Part shown: positions 25,875 to 33,979 of the stretch, one piece after another
Position numbering within the stretch: the first letter of the stretch is position 1
Layout of the letters: each line of letters starts with the position of its first letter
Origin: CAZIQY01 sp964541605
GTDB lineage: Bacteria > Desulfobacterota > Syntrophia > Syntrophales > UBA2185
Direction of reading: 5' to 3'
DNA length: 64,000 nt
Assembly: GCA_964541605.1 (NCBI GenBank)
Contig: CAZIQY010000005.1
Location: 3,054-67,053 of the forward strand
The notes under the pieces: model-generated
The model's input: the letters and a program-made list of their open reading frames with translations, nothing else
The model's database searches: none
What the model was told of the DNA's origin: nothing
Made by a program: the position numbers and the translations under genes

Positions 25875-26672
25875 ATGGATTGGGGAATGAAAAACCGTAT
25901 GTCACAGTTGATTCAGCCGGACGGCCGCTGTTTTTTCCTGCCCATCGACCATGGCTATTTTCAGGGGCCGACGTCCTGTCTGGAGAAACCGGGGGAAACC
26001 ATCAAACCCCTTCTTCCCTATTGTGACGCCATTTTTGTGACCAGAGGGGTGTTGCGTTCCGCCGTGGATCCGCAAAACACCAAGCCCATCATTCTCAGGG
26101 TGTCAGGCGGCGCCAGCGTGATCGGCAAGGACCTCGCCAATGAGCGTATCACCACATCTATTGAGGAGATAATCCGTCTTAATGCCAGTGCTGTAGGGAT
26201 ATCCATTTTTGTGGGCAGTGACTACGAACAGGAGTCTCTGACAAATCTCTCGGACCTGGTCAATCAATGCGAGGATTATGGAATTCCGGTCATGGCGGTC
26301 ACGGCGGTTGGCAAGGAACTGGAAAAACGTGATGCCAGATACCTGGGGCTCTCCTGCCGCATTGCCGCCGAACTGGGAGCACGGGTCGTCAAGACATACT
26401 GGTGTCAGGACTTCGACAGGGTTGTTTGCGGCTGCCCCGTACCGGTGGTCATGGCGGGCGGACCGAAGTGCGAGACGGAACTTGAGGTCATGGAATTTGT
26501 CTATGACGGGATACAAAGGGGCGCCATCGGTGTCAATCTTGGCAGAAATATCTGGCAGAATCCGCATCCCGTTGCCATGATCAGGGCGTTGCGTGCGGTC
26601 ATTCATGAAAATTATACGGCAAAGGACGCCTATGACCTCTTCAACAGTCTGAAAAATAAAACAGCAGGGTAG
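25875..26672 (+). CDS. LsrF/DeoC-type class I aldolase
   Basis: A 265-residue aldolase close to LsrF (autoinducer-2 phosphate thiolase) and archaeal class I fructose-bisphosphate aldolases. Family blocks: LDWGMxxR-like opening (MDWGMKNRMSQLI), LPIDHGYFQGPTS, AIFVTRGVLRSAVDP, the Schiff-base lysine in ARVVKTYWCQDFDR, VPVVMAGGP and GVNLGRNIWQNPHPVAM. No other lsr genes are nearby, so the substrate is more likely a sugar phosphate or a 2-oxo compound than AI-2. A strong GAGGAGG precedes the ATG. The zinc dehydrogenase starts 6 bases after its stop, and the pair probably works in one pathway. Confidence 0.85.
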   Translation: MDWGMKNRMSQLIQPDGRCFFLPIDHGYFQGPTSCLEKPGETIKPLLPYCDAIFVTRGVLRSAVDPQNTKPIILRVSGGASVIGKDLANERITTSIEEIIRLNASAVGISIFVGSDYEQESLTNLSDLVNQCEDYGIPVMAVTAVGKELEKRDARYLGLSCRIAAELGARVVKTYWCQDFDRVVCGCPVPVVMAGGPKCETELEVMEFVYDGIQRGAIGVNLGRNIWQNPHPVAMIRALRAVIHENYTAKDAYDLFNSLKNKTAG

Positions 26673-26678
26673 AAAACC

Positions 26679-27710
26679 ATGCGCGTAGCCATGTACTACA
26701 ATAACAGGGATGTCCGACTGGAGGAGATGCCGAAACCAAGGATCGGTCCGGGCGAAATTCTCGTCAGGGTGATGGCAAGCGGCATCTGCGGAAGCGATGT
26801 CATGGAATGGTATCGCATCAGAAAGGCCCCTCTGGTTCTCGGACATGAGATTGCGGGAGAAATTGCCGATGTGGGAGAGGGTGTGACGCGATACCGCGTC
26901 GGCGACAGGGTCTTCGTTTCCCATCACATTCCCTGTAACACGTGCCACTACTGTCTGAGGGGTTATCATACGGCCTGCGAGACATTGCATACGACGAATT
27001 ACGATCCCGGCGGTTTTGCCGAATATGTCCGGATACCGCGGCTCAACGTGGACAGGGGGGTCTTCCTGTTGCCGGAAGAGCTTTCCTTTGAAGACGGCGT
27101 CTTTATCGAACCCCTCGCCTGCGTCGTTCGCGGACAACGGGTGGTGAATCTTCAACCCGGTCAATCCGTTCTCATTCTCGGCAGCGGTATTTCCGGATTG
27201 CTCCATCTGCTTCTGGCTCGAAGCCTCGGGGCAGGACGGATCATTGCCACGGATGTCAGTGAATACCGGATGCAAATGGCGAGGCAATTGGGCGCGGATG
27301 CGGTAATCCATGCCAGCGAAGACATTCCCGATCGTATGCGGCAGGTCAATGATGGAAAACTTGCCGATCTTGTCATTGTCTGTGCCGGGGCGCCGGCGGC
27401 GTTTGGCCAGGCTATGAAATCCGTGGATCGCGGCGGCACGGTTCTGTGTTTTGCCACGACGGAGCCGGGCGTTGATCTGGCCGTTCCGATCAATGAATTC
27501 TGGCGTAATGAAATCAAGCTGATGCCGTCATACGGAAACAGTCCGCTGGATGCCGTAACGGCCATAGAACTGATTCGATCCCGCCGTGTACCCGTGGAAA
27601 AAATGGTTACACACCGCTTGCCTCTGAGTGAGACAGGTTTCGGGTTTCAGCTTGTTGCAGAAGGCGGGGAATCCATGAAGGTAATCATCAAACCTCATGA
27701 AGGTGTTTGA
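26679..27710 (+). CDS. Zinc-dependent medium-chain alcohol/polyol dehydrogenase
   Basis: A 343-residue MDR-family dehydrogenase related to sorbitol and threonine dehydrogenases. The catalytic zinc ligands are in SGICGSDVMEW and LGHEIAGEIADVGEG, the structural zinc Cys in CNTCHYCLRGYHTAC, and the NAD-binding loop is VLILGSGISGLLHLLLAR with an acidic residue at IIATDVSEYR, which favours NAD over NADP. It would oxidise a polyol or secondary alcohol. It forms a two-gene operon with the LsrF-like aldolase, suggesting breakdown of a sugar alcohol or related compound. It is convergent with the flavodoxin gene. Confidence 0.88.
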   Translation: MRVAMYYNNRDVRLEEMPKPRIGPGEILVRVMASGICGSDVMEWYRIRKAPLVLGHEIAGEIADVGEGVTRYRVGDRVFVSHHIPCNTCHYCLRGYHTACETLHTTNYDPGGFAEYVRIPRLNVDRGVFLLPEELSFEDGVFIEPLACVVRGQRVVNLQPGQSVLILGSGISGLLHLLLARSLGAGRIIATDVSEYRMQMARQLGADAVIHASEDIPDRMRQVNDGKLADLVIVCAGAPAAFGQAMKSVDRGGTVLCFATTEPGVDLAVPINEFWRNEIKLMPSYGNSPLDAVTAIELIRSRRVPVEKMVTHRLPLSETGFGFQLVAEGGESMKVIIKPHEGV

Positions 27711-27721
27711 ATTCTTCCCTG

Positions 27722-28177
27722 TCAGTAGATGCCGAGCTGACAGCCGGCTGCCAGGGTGCTTCCCAGTTCACGGCATTTTTCAAGGTCCGCTTCTGTCGGA
27801 TTTCCCCGGGAGATGACGGGGTGACATACGATTTTAAACTTGTAGCCCTGGGCAATCCGTTCGATCGCTCTCAGGGCGCCGGTGCCGTCATTGCCGGCGC
27901 TGATAAAGATAACGCAAGGTTTTCTGAAAACTTTATCTTGGGCGGGATAAAACGTCCTGTCAAAGAAATCCTTGATCATGCCGGACATATAGCCGAAGTT
28001 TTCCGGCGTACCGATCGCCAGTCCGTCGGATCCTAAAAGATCTTCGACAGTGGCATCCCGTGCTCTTTTCAGAACGACGTCCGTCTTTTCGATGTTCCCT
28101 GCGCCATCGGCGACAGCCAAGGCCATCTTTTCCGTGTTTCCGGTCTGGGAATGATAGATGATAAGGATTCTGGACAT
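27722..28177 (-). CDS. Flavodoxin-like protein
   Basis: A 151-residue flavodoxin-fold protein. The FMN phosphate loop is IIYHSQTGNTEKMA, with further FMN loops at GTPENFGYMSGMIKDFFD and ISAGNDGTGALRAI. It differs from classical electron-transfer flavodoxins in the second loop, closer to the flavodoxin-like NADPH-dependent FMN reductase family. It may shuttle electrons in place of ferredoxin. It is divergent from the FmdB-type gene, with a dyad-containing promoter region between them. Confidence 0.88.
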   Translation of the reverse strand: MSRILIIYHSQTGNTEKMALAVADGAGNIEKTDVVLKRARDATVEDLLGSDGLAIGTPENFGYMSGMIKDFFDRTFYPAQDKVFRKPCVIFISAGNDGTGALRAIERIAQGYKFKIVCHPVISRGNPTEADLEKCRELGSTLAAGCQLGIY

Positions 28178-28208
28178 AACGTCTTTGTAAATATTTTATT
28201 CGTACTAC

Positions 28209-28236
28209 TTGACAATATATTCCATTCTATTAGAAT
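28209..28236 (+). promoter_or_regulatory. Promoter with a dyad over the -10
   Basis: TTGACA (28209-28214) and TAGAAT (28231-28236) are 16 bases apart. A perfect inverted repeat ATTCTA-T-TAGAAT (28224-28236) covers the -10, as a repressor site would. It drives the FmdB-type gene and may also act on the divergent flavodoxin gene. Confidence 0.6.
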
Positions 28237-28279
28237 TATAAACAAAAGACAATACATCAATTAAAATGGAGGGAGAGAT

Positions 28280-28444
28280 ATGCCGACATATGAATATCGT
28301 TGTGATGGATGCAAGCATAAGTTTTCAGTAATACAGAGTCTCCGTGAACATGAGAAGACCAAGGTGACTTGCCCGAAATGTAAAAGCAGAAAGGTTAAGC
28401 AACAAATCTCGATCTTTACGGCGAAGACCAGCAGAAAAAGTTAA
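28280..28444 (+). CDS. FmdB-family zinc-ribbon protein
   Basis: A 54-residue protein starting MPTYEYRCDGCKHKFSV and continuing to VTCPKCKSRKVKQQISIF, the standard FmdB/CxxC_CXXC_SSSS zinc ribbon with Cys pairs C8/C11 and C30/C33. Members are thought to be small regulators (FmdB in methylotrophs) but the general role is unknown. GGAGGGAGAG sits directly before the ATG, and a TTGACA/TAGAAT promoter with a dyad is 44 bases upstream. Confidence 0.87.
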   Translation: MPTYEYRCDGCKHKFSVIQSLREHEKTKVTCPKCKSRKVKQQISIFTAKTSRKS

Positions 28445-28563
28445 GGAATCAAAGCGGTCAGAGGATGTGGCAAACTGTTCTGACGGGGCTTGCTTCCTGC
28501 GGGCAGTGCTTCGTGTGTTCAGATCCTGCATTCTAACAGTTCGTTTGTATGGGGGAAGAGGTA

Positions 28564-29007
28564 ATGATGGGGAAAATTTCTGTTTTTTTATCCTGTATCG
28601 GCATGCTCATATTGTTCGGTCATAGTGATTGTGCCGCGTTCAGATGCGGTGATGGATTTGTCAGCGAAGGCGCCTCAAAAACCAAGGTGATTCTGGAATG
28701 CGGTCAACCCACTTCGAAAGAAAAGGTCGGTGTCAAAAAGGAAACAAGTGAAGCAACCACAAAGGGGAAAAAAGGCGATAAAAAAGCAAAGCGACAGAAA
28801 AAAGATAAGAAGTACAGCAAGGACAGTCGTCCCGCTGTTCGGGGAGAATATGACAAGGTGTCAAAAAAACGGATTGAAAAATGGTATTACAACTGCGGCG
28901 ATAATGACTTCATCTACGTTCTTACTTTCGAGGGTGGTGTATTAAAGAAAGAAGAGACGGAGGGCTACGGCAAGGGAAAGTCTGATTGTAAGGGCAAAGG
29001 TCATTAG
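28564..29007 (+). CDS. DUF2845-type exported protein
   Basis: About 147 residues. A signal peptide (MMGKISVFLSCIGMLILFG) precedes a DUF2845-type domain: FRCGDGFVSEGASKTKVILECG, then after a long Lys-rich insertion (TTKGKKGDKKAKRQKKDKK) the ending EKWYYNCGDNDFIYVLTFEGG. DUF2845 proteins are small periplasmic proteins of unknown role; most lack this highly basic insertion, which may bind anionic polymers or nucleic acid. Starts at 28549, 28564 and 28567 are possible; 28564 is chosen for its distance from the GGGGGAAGAGG region. Confidence 0.78.
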   Translation: MMGKISVFLSCIGMLILFGHSDCAAFRCGDGFVSEGASKTKVILECGQPTSKEKVGVKKETSEATTKGKKGDKKAKRQKKDKKYSKDSRPAVRGEYDKVSKKRIEKWYYNCGDNDFIYVLTFEGGVLKKEETEGYGKGKSDCKGKGH

Positions 29008-29224
29008 TATAGGAAAGCCCCCGCCCCTGCGGTTGGAAAACGTCACCAGGGAATCATCATAGGGAATAATTCCCCAAAGGGAGGGGAATACTTCCTCAGA
29101 AAAGGCGGATATTTTTGCCCTGTCTCCGCGATAACTTATTATTATTACATGAGATTTTAATTTTCATTGTCCTGGTATAGTCCTTGCTAAATTATAGGAA
29201 AACTGATCGGAAGGAGGTGATACA
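29008..29224. other. Intergenic region with a sigma-54 promoter
   Basis: This 217-base gap holds GC-rich short inverted repeats (for example GGGAATAATTCCC near 29062-29074, and GGGAGGGG) likely to be terminator or dispersed-repeat material. An AT-rich stretch follows, then the sigma-54-type promoter described separately. No gene is seen in it. Confidence 0.5.
29173..29188 (+). promoter_or_regulatory. Sigma-54-type promoter
   Basis: TGGTATAGTCCTTGCT matches the sigma-54 consensus: GG at -24 and GC at -12 with the exact 10-base gap, and TTGCT at the -12 element. The -24 element is TGGTAT rather than TGGCAC. It lies 37 bases before the ATG of the Lys/Ala-rich secreted protein, which has AAGGAGG. 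Confidence 0.6.
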
Positions 29225-29449
29225 ATGAAAAAGCTGATGTCAATTATCGTTTCTATCCTTTTTGCACTTTCGCTGACAGGCCTCTGCTTCGCTCAGGCTC
29301 CGGCCCCCAAGGCTGCTGAACCCGAGAAGAAGGCAGAAGAGAAGAAGGCGCCAGAGAAGAAGAAGAAAGCAAAGAAGGCAAAGAAGGCAAAGAAAGAGAA
29401 GGCAGAGAAGAAGGCTGAGGAACCAGCGAAGGCTCCCGAAAAGAAATAA
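29225..29449 (+). CDS. Secreted Lys/Ala-rich low-complexity protein
   Basis: A 74-residue precursor: a clear signal peptide (MKKLMSIIVSILFALSLTG, cut after LCFA), then about 50 residues made almost only of Lys, Ala, Glu and Pro in repeats such as KKAKKAKKAKKEKAEKKAEE. It should be an extended, highly basic periplasmic or secreted peptide. No family assigned; similar Lys/Ala/Pro repeat proteins are often mistaken for histone-like proteins. The strong ribosome site (AAGGAGG), sigma-54-type promoter and strong terminator suggest high, regulated expression. Confidence 0.75.
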   Translation: MKKLMSIIVSILFALSLTGLCFAQAPAPKAAEPEKKAEEKKAPEKKKKAKKAKKAKKEKAEKKAEEPAKAPEKK

Positions 29450-29485
29450 GTGGCTTACTCTTTGTCCGCGTAAAAGAAATTATGT

Positions 29486-29517
29486 AAAAGGGGCTCCGAG
29501 ATATCGGGAGCCCCTTT
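29486..29517. terminator. Bidirectional intrinsic terminator
   Basis: AAAAGGGGCTCC and GGGAGCCCCTTTT form a stem of about 8 GC-rich base pairs with T runs on both strands. It lies between the convergent Lys-rich gene and the kor operon and can end both. Confidence 0.85.
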
Positions 29518-29521
29518 TAAT

Positions 29522-30112
29522 TTATACAATATCGTCATCGTCCCCGACGAACTGTGGCAGCGCGTATAAATCCAGTTCTTTTGCCGCTTCAATGCCGGCC
29601 CGTAGCGCCTTCAGGTTGAGCTCCTGTGTGCCTTCGGGAACCCGACCCATCAGTGCCGATTCCAGACCTTCCATAGATACCGCCTTGCATAGATAACCGA
29701 AAGCTCCCAGGGCCACCATGTTGGATGCCATCTCTCTGCCGATTATCTGTCGTGCGATCTGGGTGAAAGGAATAGCGGCCACTCTGCCTGTCGGCACCTC
29801 CCTCACCAGGGTATTGTCGACAACCAGCAAGCCTGCGGGTTTCAGGTCCAGAAAATAAGTGTCGCATGATGCCTGGTTCATGGCCAGAAGAAGAGATGGC
29901 CTTGAAGCTTTTGGATAATCAATTTCCATGCTGCTGATGACAACATCCGCCTTGCATGTTCCTCCCCTGGCTTCCGGTCCGTAACTCTGGGTCTGACATA
30001 CATGTTTTCCGTCATAAACTCCGGCCGCTTCAGCCAGAACGATAGCGGCCATGATAATCCCCTGGCCGCCTGATCCACAGAACCGAATTTCCTGACGATA
30101 TTCCTTTTCCAT
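29522..30112 (-). CDS. korC: 2-oxoacid:ferredoxin oxidoreductase gamma subunit (copy 1)
   Basis: A 196-residue gamma subunit of a KGOR/POR-type enzyme: FCGSGGQGIIMAAIVLAEAAG and QSYGPEARGGTCKADVVIS are the family signatures, followed by the VRE, LGAFGYL and ALRAGIEAAKEL regions. It binds part of CoA and completes the catalytic core, which oxidatively decarboxylates a 2-oxoacid to an acyl-CoA with reduction of ferredoxin. It is the last gene of a minus-strand korD-korA-korB-korC operon, 72 bases after korB, and is close to the korC copy at 38962. Substrate (2-oxoglutarate or another 2-oxoacid) is not decided by sequence. Confidence 0.9.
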   Translation of the reverse strand: MEKEYRQEIRFCGSGGQGIIMAAIVLAEAAGVYDGKHVCQTQSYGPEARGGTCKADVVISSMEIDYPKASRPSLLLAMNQASCDTYFLDLKPAGLLVVDNTLVREVPTGRVAAIPFTQIARQIIGREMASNMVALGAFGYLCKAVSMEGLESALMGRVPEGTQELNLKALRAGIEAAKELDLYALPQFVGDDDDIV

Positions 30113-30184
30113 CCTCTATCCTTTTTCCCCTGCCTTTTGACGGTTTGGTAAATTGAAGATTTCATTTCGACCATGACATAAATA

Positions 30185-31045
30185 TCATAATCGCGGTTGT
30201 GGTTTTATGCCTTTGCACATTTGTTGATATTTTTCCAGGTAAGACGGTTTATCGAGATCCGTCAGTACACCGATGCTGAACCTCCCTTTCAGGTCTTCGG
30301 GCGGCAATTTTGTAAACTTTTCAGAAGGGACGGCGGACTCTTTTAACCATTTCATCATCTTTACCGGGCTTCCCATCATGTTTCGTCGTCCGAATTGAAC
30401 GTGGCAGTTTGAGAGAACTTCAATGACGCTGAATCCCTTTTTTAATATGGCCTTACCGATCATCTGGTCGAGAAGCTGCGTATGATAGACCGTGCCGCGT
30501 CCGACAAACGACGCCCCGGCAACCGCACCCAGTTCTGCAATATTGAACGCATTTTCAATCTGCCCGTATGGCGTGGTCGCTGTGATACATCCGGGCGGTG
30601 TTGTCGGCGAATGCTGTCCCCCTGTCATGCCGTAAACCAAATTATTGATGATGATAGCCGTCAGGTCCATATTTCGCCGGGCGGAATGAATAAAATGGTT
30701 GCCGCCGATGGCTGTGGCATCCCCATCGCCCATGATCACAATGACGTGAAGCGACGGTTTTGCCAGTTTAATTCCTGTCGCAAACGTCAGGGCCCGTCCG
30801 TGGGTCGTATGCAGGGTGTTGAAGTCTGCATATACGGTCATACGCCCTGAACATCCTATGCCGGAAACCAATACCACATCATCCTTTTTCAACCCGGACC
30901 GGTCAATGGCTCGAATCAGAGCGCCCAGTACGATTCCATTGCCACAACCGGGGCACCATATGTGGGGAAATTTCTTGTCATGACGCAGATATTTATGGAT
31001 CAATCTGGTGATTTCTTCAGCCATTTCTTCTTTTCTCGCGTTCAC
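30185..31045 (-). CDS. korB: 2-oxoacid:ferredoxin oxidoreductase beta (TPP) subunit (copy 1)
   Basis: A 286-residue TPP-binding subunit. IWCPGCGNGIVLGALIRAI is the family opening, the TPP/Mg motif is MGDGDATAIGGNHFIHSAR with NNLVYGMTGGQ after it, and VSGIGCSGRM precedes them. It holds the thiamine cofactor and an Fe-S cluster and performs decarboxylation. The ORF overlaps korA by 4 bases. The absence of an insert and the length near 286 match the 2-oxoglutarate type (KorB) better than the longer pyruvate enzymes. Confidence 0.92.
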   Translation of the reverse strand: MNARKEEMAEEITRLIHKYLRHDKKFPHIWCPGCGNGIVLGALIRAIDRSGLKKDDVVLVSGIGCSGRMTVYADFNTLHTTHGRALTFATGIKLAKPSLHVIVIMGDGDATAIGGNHFIHSARRNMDLTAIIINNLVYGMTGGQHSPTTPPGCITATTPYGQIENAFNIAELGAVAGASFVGRGTVYHTQLLDQMIGKAILKKGFSVIEVLSNCHVQFGRRNMMGSPVKMMKWLKESAVPSEKFTKLPPEDLKGRFSIGVLTDLDKPSYLEKYQQMCKGIKPQPRL

Positions 31046-32187
31046 ATTTTTATAAGACGCCCATAAATTTCTTCGGGCGTAATCAACTGACCATCCATGC
31101 GGTTGAGTTTATCCACACGTGAATCCGTCTGGTTGACCCGCTTCACCTCCCGGCTGATCTGTCCCATGTTCATTTCCGGTATCAGTACCGCCCGGCACTG
31201 CCTGAGCACATCTTCTACGAAACGCCGGGGGAAGGGGAAAATGGTGATCAATTGTAAAAGTCCCGCATTGATACCCAATTGACGGGCCTCGATCACGGCC
31301 TGGCGGGCAGAACGGGCCACAGAACCATAGGCGATCACGGCCACTTCCGCATCGTCCATCATAAAGGGTTTAACCTTCTGAATTTCATGAAAACCCTGGG
31401 TTATCTTGCGAAACAGGCGATTCATCAATGCCGTTACCTCGTCGGGTCTCTGGGTCGGGAAACCACGGACATCATGAGCAAGACCCGTTACGTGGTAAGG
31501 ATAGCCCTCTCCGAAGGCCGCCATGGGCGGCACCCCCATGATGTTGTCCTCGTAAGGGATATACCATTCGGGCGGCATTGCGGGTTTAATCCGGTTTACC
31601 ATGTCGACTTCTCCGGCTGTCGGCAGCGTGACCGTTTCCCGGGTATGGGCAACCACCTCGTCGGACAGGATGATGACAGGTACCCGGTATTTTTCAGAGA
31701 GCTTGAACGCCAGGACGGTTATTTCAAAACAGTCCCGAACCGTCGAGACGGCGAGGACGATAATGGGATGGTCGCCATGCGTTCCCCAGCGGGCCTGCAA
31801 TACATCCCCCTGGGAAGGGTGCGTGGGAAGGCCGGTGCTCGGGCCTCCTCTCATGACATTGACAACAACGCAGGGGACTTCGGCCATGCAGGCGAACCCG
31901 ATGTTTTCAGACATGAGGGAAAACCCCGGTCCGCTTGTTGCCGTCATGCTCTTGACACCGGCAAGGGAAGCGCCGATGACCGCTCCCATGCTGGCAATTT
32001 CATCTTCCATCTGAATAAAGACGCCGCCGACCTGGGGCATGCGACTGGAGGCTTTTTCACTGATTTCCGAAGCTGGGGTAATAGGGTAACCGGCAAAAAA
32101 ACGGCATCCGGCGGCGATCGCGCCTTCGACTATCGCTTCGTTGCCCTGCATGAGGAGGACTCTTTTCTTTGGTTTCATGCCGGTCAT
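31042..32187 (-). CDS. korA: 2-oxoacid:ferredoxin oxidoreductase alpha subunit (copy 1)
   Basis: A 381-residue alpha subunit: GNEAIVEGAIAAGCRFFAGYPITPASEI, then FIQMEDEIASMGAVIGASLAG, TATSGPGFSLMSENIGFA and RGGPSTGLPTHPSQGDVLQARWG. These motifs line the substrate and CoA sites. It ends with a transketolase C-terminal domain (AEVAVIAYGSVARSARQAV). The gene overlaps korD and korB by a few bases each, so translation is coupled. It is about 390-residue class, matching KGOR-type enzymes, and is paralogous to the copy at 36891. Confidence 0.92.
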   Translation of the reverse strand: MTGMKPKKRVLLMQGNEAIVEGAIAAGCRFFAGYPITPASEISEKASSRMPQVGGVFIQMEDEIASMGAVIGASLAGVKSMTATSGPGFSLMSENIGFACMAEVPCVVVNVMRGGPSTGLPTHPSQGDVLQARWGTHGDHPIIVLAVSTVRDCFEITVLAFKLSEKYRVPVIILSDEVVAHTRETVTLPTAGEVDMVNRIKPAMPPEWYIPYEDNIMGVPPMAAFGEGYPYHVTGLAHDVRGFPTQRPDEVTALMNRLFRKITQGFHEIQKVKPFMMDDAEVAVIAYGSVARSARQAVIEARQLGINAGLLQLITIFPFPRRFVEDVLRQCRAVLIPEMNMGQISREVKRVNQTDSRVDKLNRMDGQLITPEEIYGRLIKM

Positions 32188-32504
32188 GACGAATTTTCCT
32201 TCTTTCCCTGATTGCGCTCTTTAACCGCAATGGCAAAATCCGGGCAGTGCAGTTCACAGAAGCGGCATCCGACGCATTCATCGGGATGTTCTATGACAGG
32301 GGCGCCCATATCATTCAAACCGATCACTTTTTTGGGGCAGAAGGCGCTGCAAATGCCGCAGGATTTGCACCACGCAGGAATGATCACGGGGGTATATGAT
32401 TTTTTTCGTTTCGTGGCGTCTTTCTCTGTGGGACTTTTGGGCTTTGCTGTCATTTCAATTTTATTATTCCCAGCGTGTTCAGCCATGCACACAGCTGCAA
32501 GCAT
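32184..32504 (-). CDS. korD: 2-oxoacid:ferredoxin oxidoreductase ferredoxin subunit (copy 1)
   Basis: A 106-residue two-cluster ferredoxin (delta subunit): WCKSCGICSAFCPKKVI and CVGCRFCELHCPDFAI each supply four cysteines for a 4Fe-4S cluster. It feeds electrons from the KorABC core to ferredoxin or to a partner. The N-terminal 35 residues are Lys-rich and dispensable; ATGs at 32486 and 32453 are also possible, and no start has a good ribosome site. It leads the operon, with a weak promoter at 32624-32651 upstream. Confidence 0.88.
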   Translation of the reverse strand: MLAAVCMAEHAGNNKIEMTAKPKSPTEKDATKRKKSYTPVIIPAWCKSCGICSAFCPKKVIGLNDMGAPVIEHPDECVGCRFCELHCPDFAIAVKERNQGKKENSS

Positions 32505-32623
32505 TTTTTTACGTATCCATCATCATTGGCCGGTAAAGATCACAAAAAGCGTCATTCGGCCCGGAAAATGTTAAAAAAAAAGCAGGGATCTCGAGACCTG
32601 ACCGGTCTTAAATATGCGGCGTC

Positions 32624-32651
32624 ATTAGCATGACAGGGGATTTCAAGTCAA
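32624..32651 (-). promoter_or_regulatory. Weak promoter for korDABC (copy 1)
   Basis: On the minus strand TTGACT (32651-32646) and GCTAAT (32629-32624) are 16 bases apart, pointing at korD 120 bases downstream. Confidence 0.4.
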
Positions 32652-32672
32652 GGGGGATTTTATAAAAGACTG

Positions 32673-32701
32673 TTGACAGCCGAGGCAGATTTTGTTATAA
32701 G
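32673..32701 (+). promoter_or_regulatory. Sigma-70-type promoter for the IclR-type gene
   Basis: TTGACA (32673-32678) and TATAAG (32696-32701) are 17 bases apart, 114 bases before the regulator ATG. It overlaps the intergenic region shared with the divergent kor operon, so IclR could control both. Confidence 0.65.
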
Positions 32702-32814
32702 AAACATCGTTTCGCAATACGAAATTCAATATTCGCATCCTGAACGCAACACCCTGTCGTCCAAATCATGGACAAGAGCTTCTTTCAATCACGATATATG
32801 AGGATAAAGTTCCC

Positions 32815-33636
32815 ATGAATCCGAAAACTTTACATCCTAAACCGAACAATCTTGTCCAAACGGTTGAAAGGGTGTCTTTGATTCTTGATATGGTGGGGCA
32901 ATACCACCATGGGGTAAGCATCAAAGATTTATCTGTGGGACTTAGTCTTCCCAAAGGTACCGTTCATCGTATTCTCTCTTCTCTTTTATATTTTGGTTAT
33001 GTACGTCAGGATTTAGAGACAAAAAACTACTTCCTGGGGTTAAAGTTAATGGAACTGGGAGCTCTTCTTGCCAATCAACTTGACCTCCGTAAGGTTTCAA
33101 GACCGGCTCTCAGGAATCTTGTAGAGAGAACAAGGGAAACGGCGCACATGGTCATCCTTGACAGGAACGAGGTTGTTTATATCGATAAAGTGGAAAGCCA
33201 ATTTGAAACAGGCGGTCTAAAGATGGCTTCGAGAGTGGGCTCGAGAAATCCGATGCACAGTTGTGCCGTTGGAAAGGTCATGCTTTCCAATTTTTCAAAA
33301 GAGGAAATGGATGAATTTCTGACAGAAAGAAACTTGCCACAAAGAACACCGAATACGATCACCGATCCTGTCCGTTTGAAAGAACATCTGCAAGTGGTTA
33401 AAAGTCAGGGGTATGCTATTGATGATGAAGAAAATGAAAGAGGAATTCGCTGCGTTGCGGCCCCCGTTTTTAACGAAAAAGGCGTTGTATTGGCTGCAAT
33501 CAGTATTTCCGGTCCCGCCTTCCGGGTTACAAAAAAGGCAATCCAGGATATTTTGAAGAAAGAAGTCATGAAGGCGGCTTCCGATATTTCACAACGATTA
33601 GGCTTCAAGGAGGAAACGGGATGTGAACCGAGATGA
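32815..33636 (+). CDS. IclR-family transcription regulator
   Basis: A 273-residue IclR regulator. The N-terminal winged helix-turn-helix (SIKDLSVGLSLPKGTVHRILSSL, about 37-59) precedes the IclR effector domain (TAHMVILDRNEVVYIDKVES, MHSCAVGKVMLSN, GYAIDDEENERGIRCVAAPVF). The family senses small aromatic or organic acids. It is divergent from korDABC and directly upstream of a broken tricarboxylate-transporter / Ldh_2 locus, so it probably once controlled uptake and oxidation of an organic acid. GAGGAT precedes the ATG. Its stop overlaps the next gene by 14 bases. Confidence 0.92.
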   Translation: MNPKTLHPKPNNLVQTVERVSLILDMVGQYHHGVSIKDLSVGLSLPKGTVHRILSSLLYFGYVRQDLETKNYFLGLKLMELGALLANQLDLRKVSRPALRNLVERTRETAHMVILDRNEVVYIDKVESQFETGGLKMASRVGSRNPMHSCAVGKVMLSNFSKEEMDEFLTERNLPQRTPNTITDPVRLKEHLQVVKSQGYAIDDEENERGIRCVAAPVFNEKGVVLAAISISGPAFRVTKKAIQDILKKEVMKAASDISQRLGFKEETGCEPR

Positions 33637-33979
33637 GATGATCGGAGGGGTTATCATCTTCCTGTTTGGAGGGATTACCGCTATCCTATCTTTGAAGATG
33701 CCGCTCGGTACATTTCGCATGGCGGGTCCGGGATTATTCCCTCTGTGTTTGGGCATAATTCTCATGATCTTATCCGTAATGTTCTTGATTAACATTAAAT
33801 ACGGTAAAAAGTCGACCACAGAGGATTTGGAAGACGTGGTTCAGACTCCCCGTTCTACCAAGCAAATGTTGCTATTCCTGGGAGCAACCACGCTCGCGGT
33901 CGCTGGTTTTAACACATTGGGCTTCCCGCTTACGTCTTTCCTTCTCATGGCGCTTTCGGCGTCGGCTTTGTGGGAGTGA
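33623..33979 (+). CDS. TctB-like transporter small subunit, truncated
   Basis: A 118-residue remnant of a TctB-type small membrane subunit of a tripartite tricarboxylate transporter: four-helix pattern with GGVIIFLFGGITAILSL, MAGPGLFPLCLGIILMILSV and LFLGATTLAVAGFNTLGFPLTSFLLMAL. Family members are usually 150-160 residues; this one ends prematurely in codons that belong to the Ldh_2 gene in another frame. No TctA or TctC follows. It is therefore a deletion product and the transporter is unlikely to work. Its start overlaps the IclR stop. Confidence 0.75.
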   Translation: MNRDEMIGGVIIFLFGGITAILSLKMPLGTFRMAGPGLFPLCLGIILMILSVMFLINIKYGKKSTTEDLEDVVQTPRSTKQMLLFLGATTLAVAGFNTLGFPLTSFLLMALSASALWE

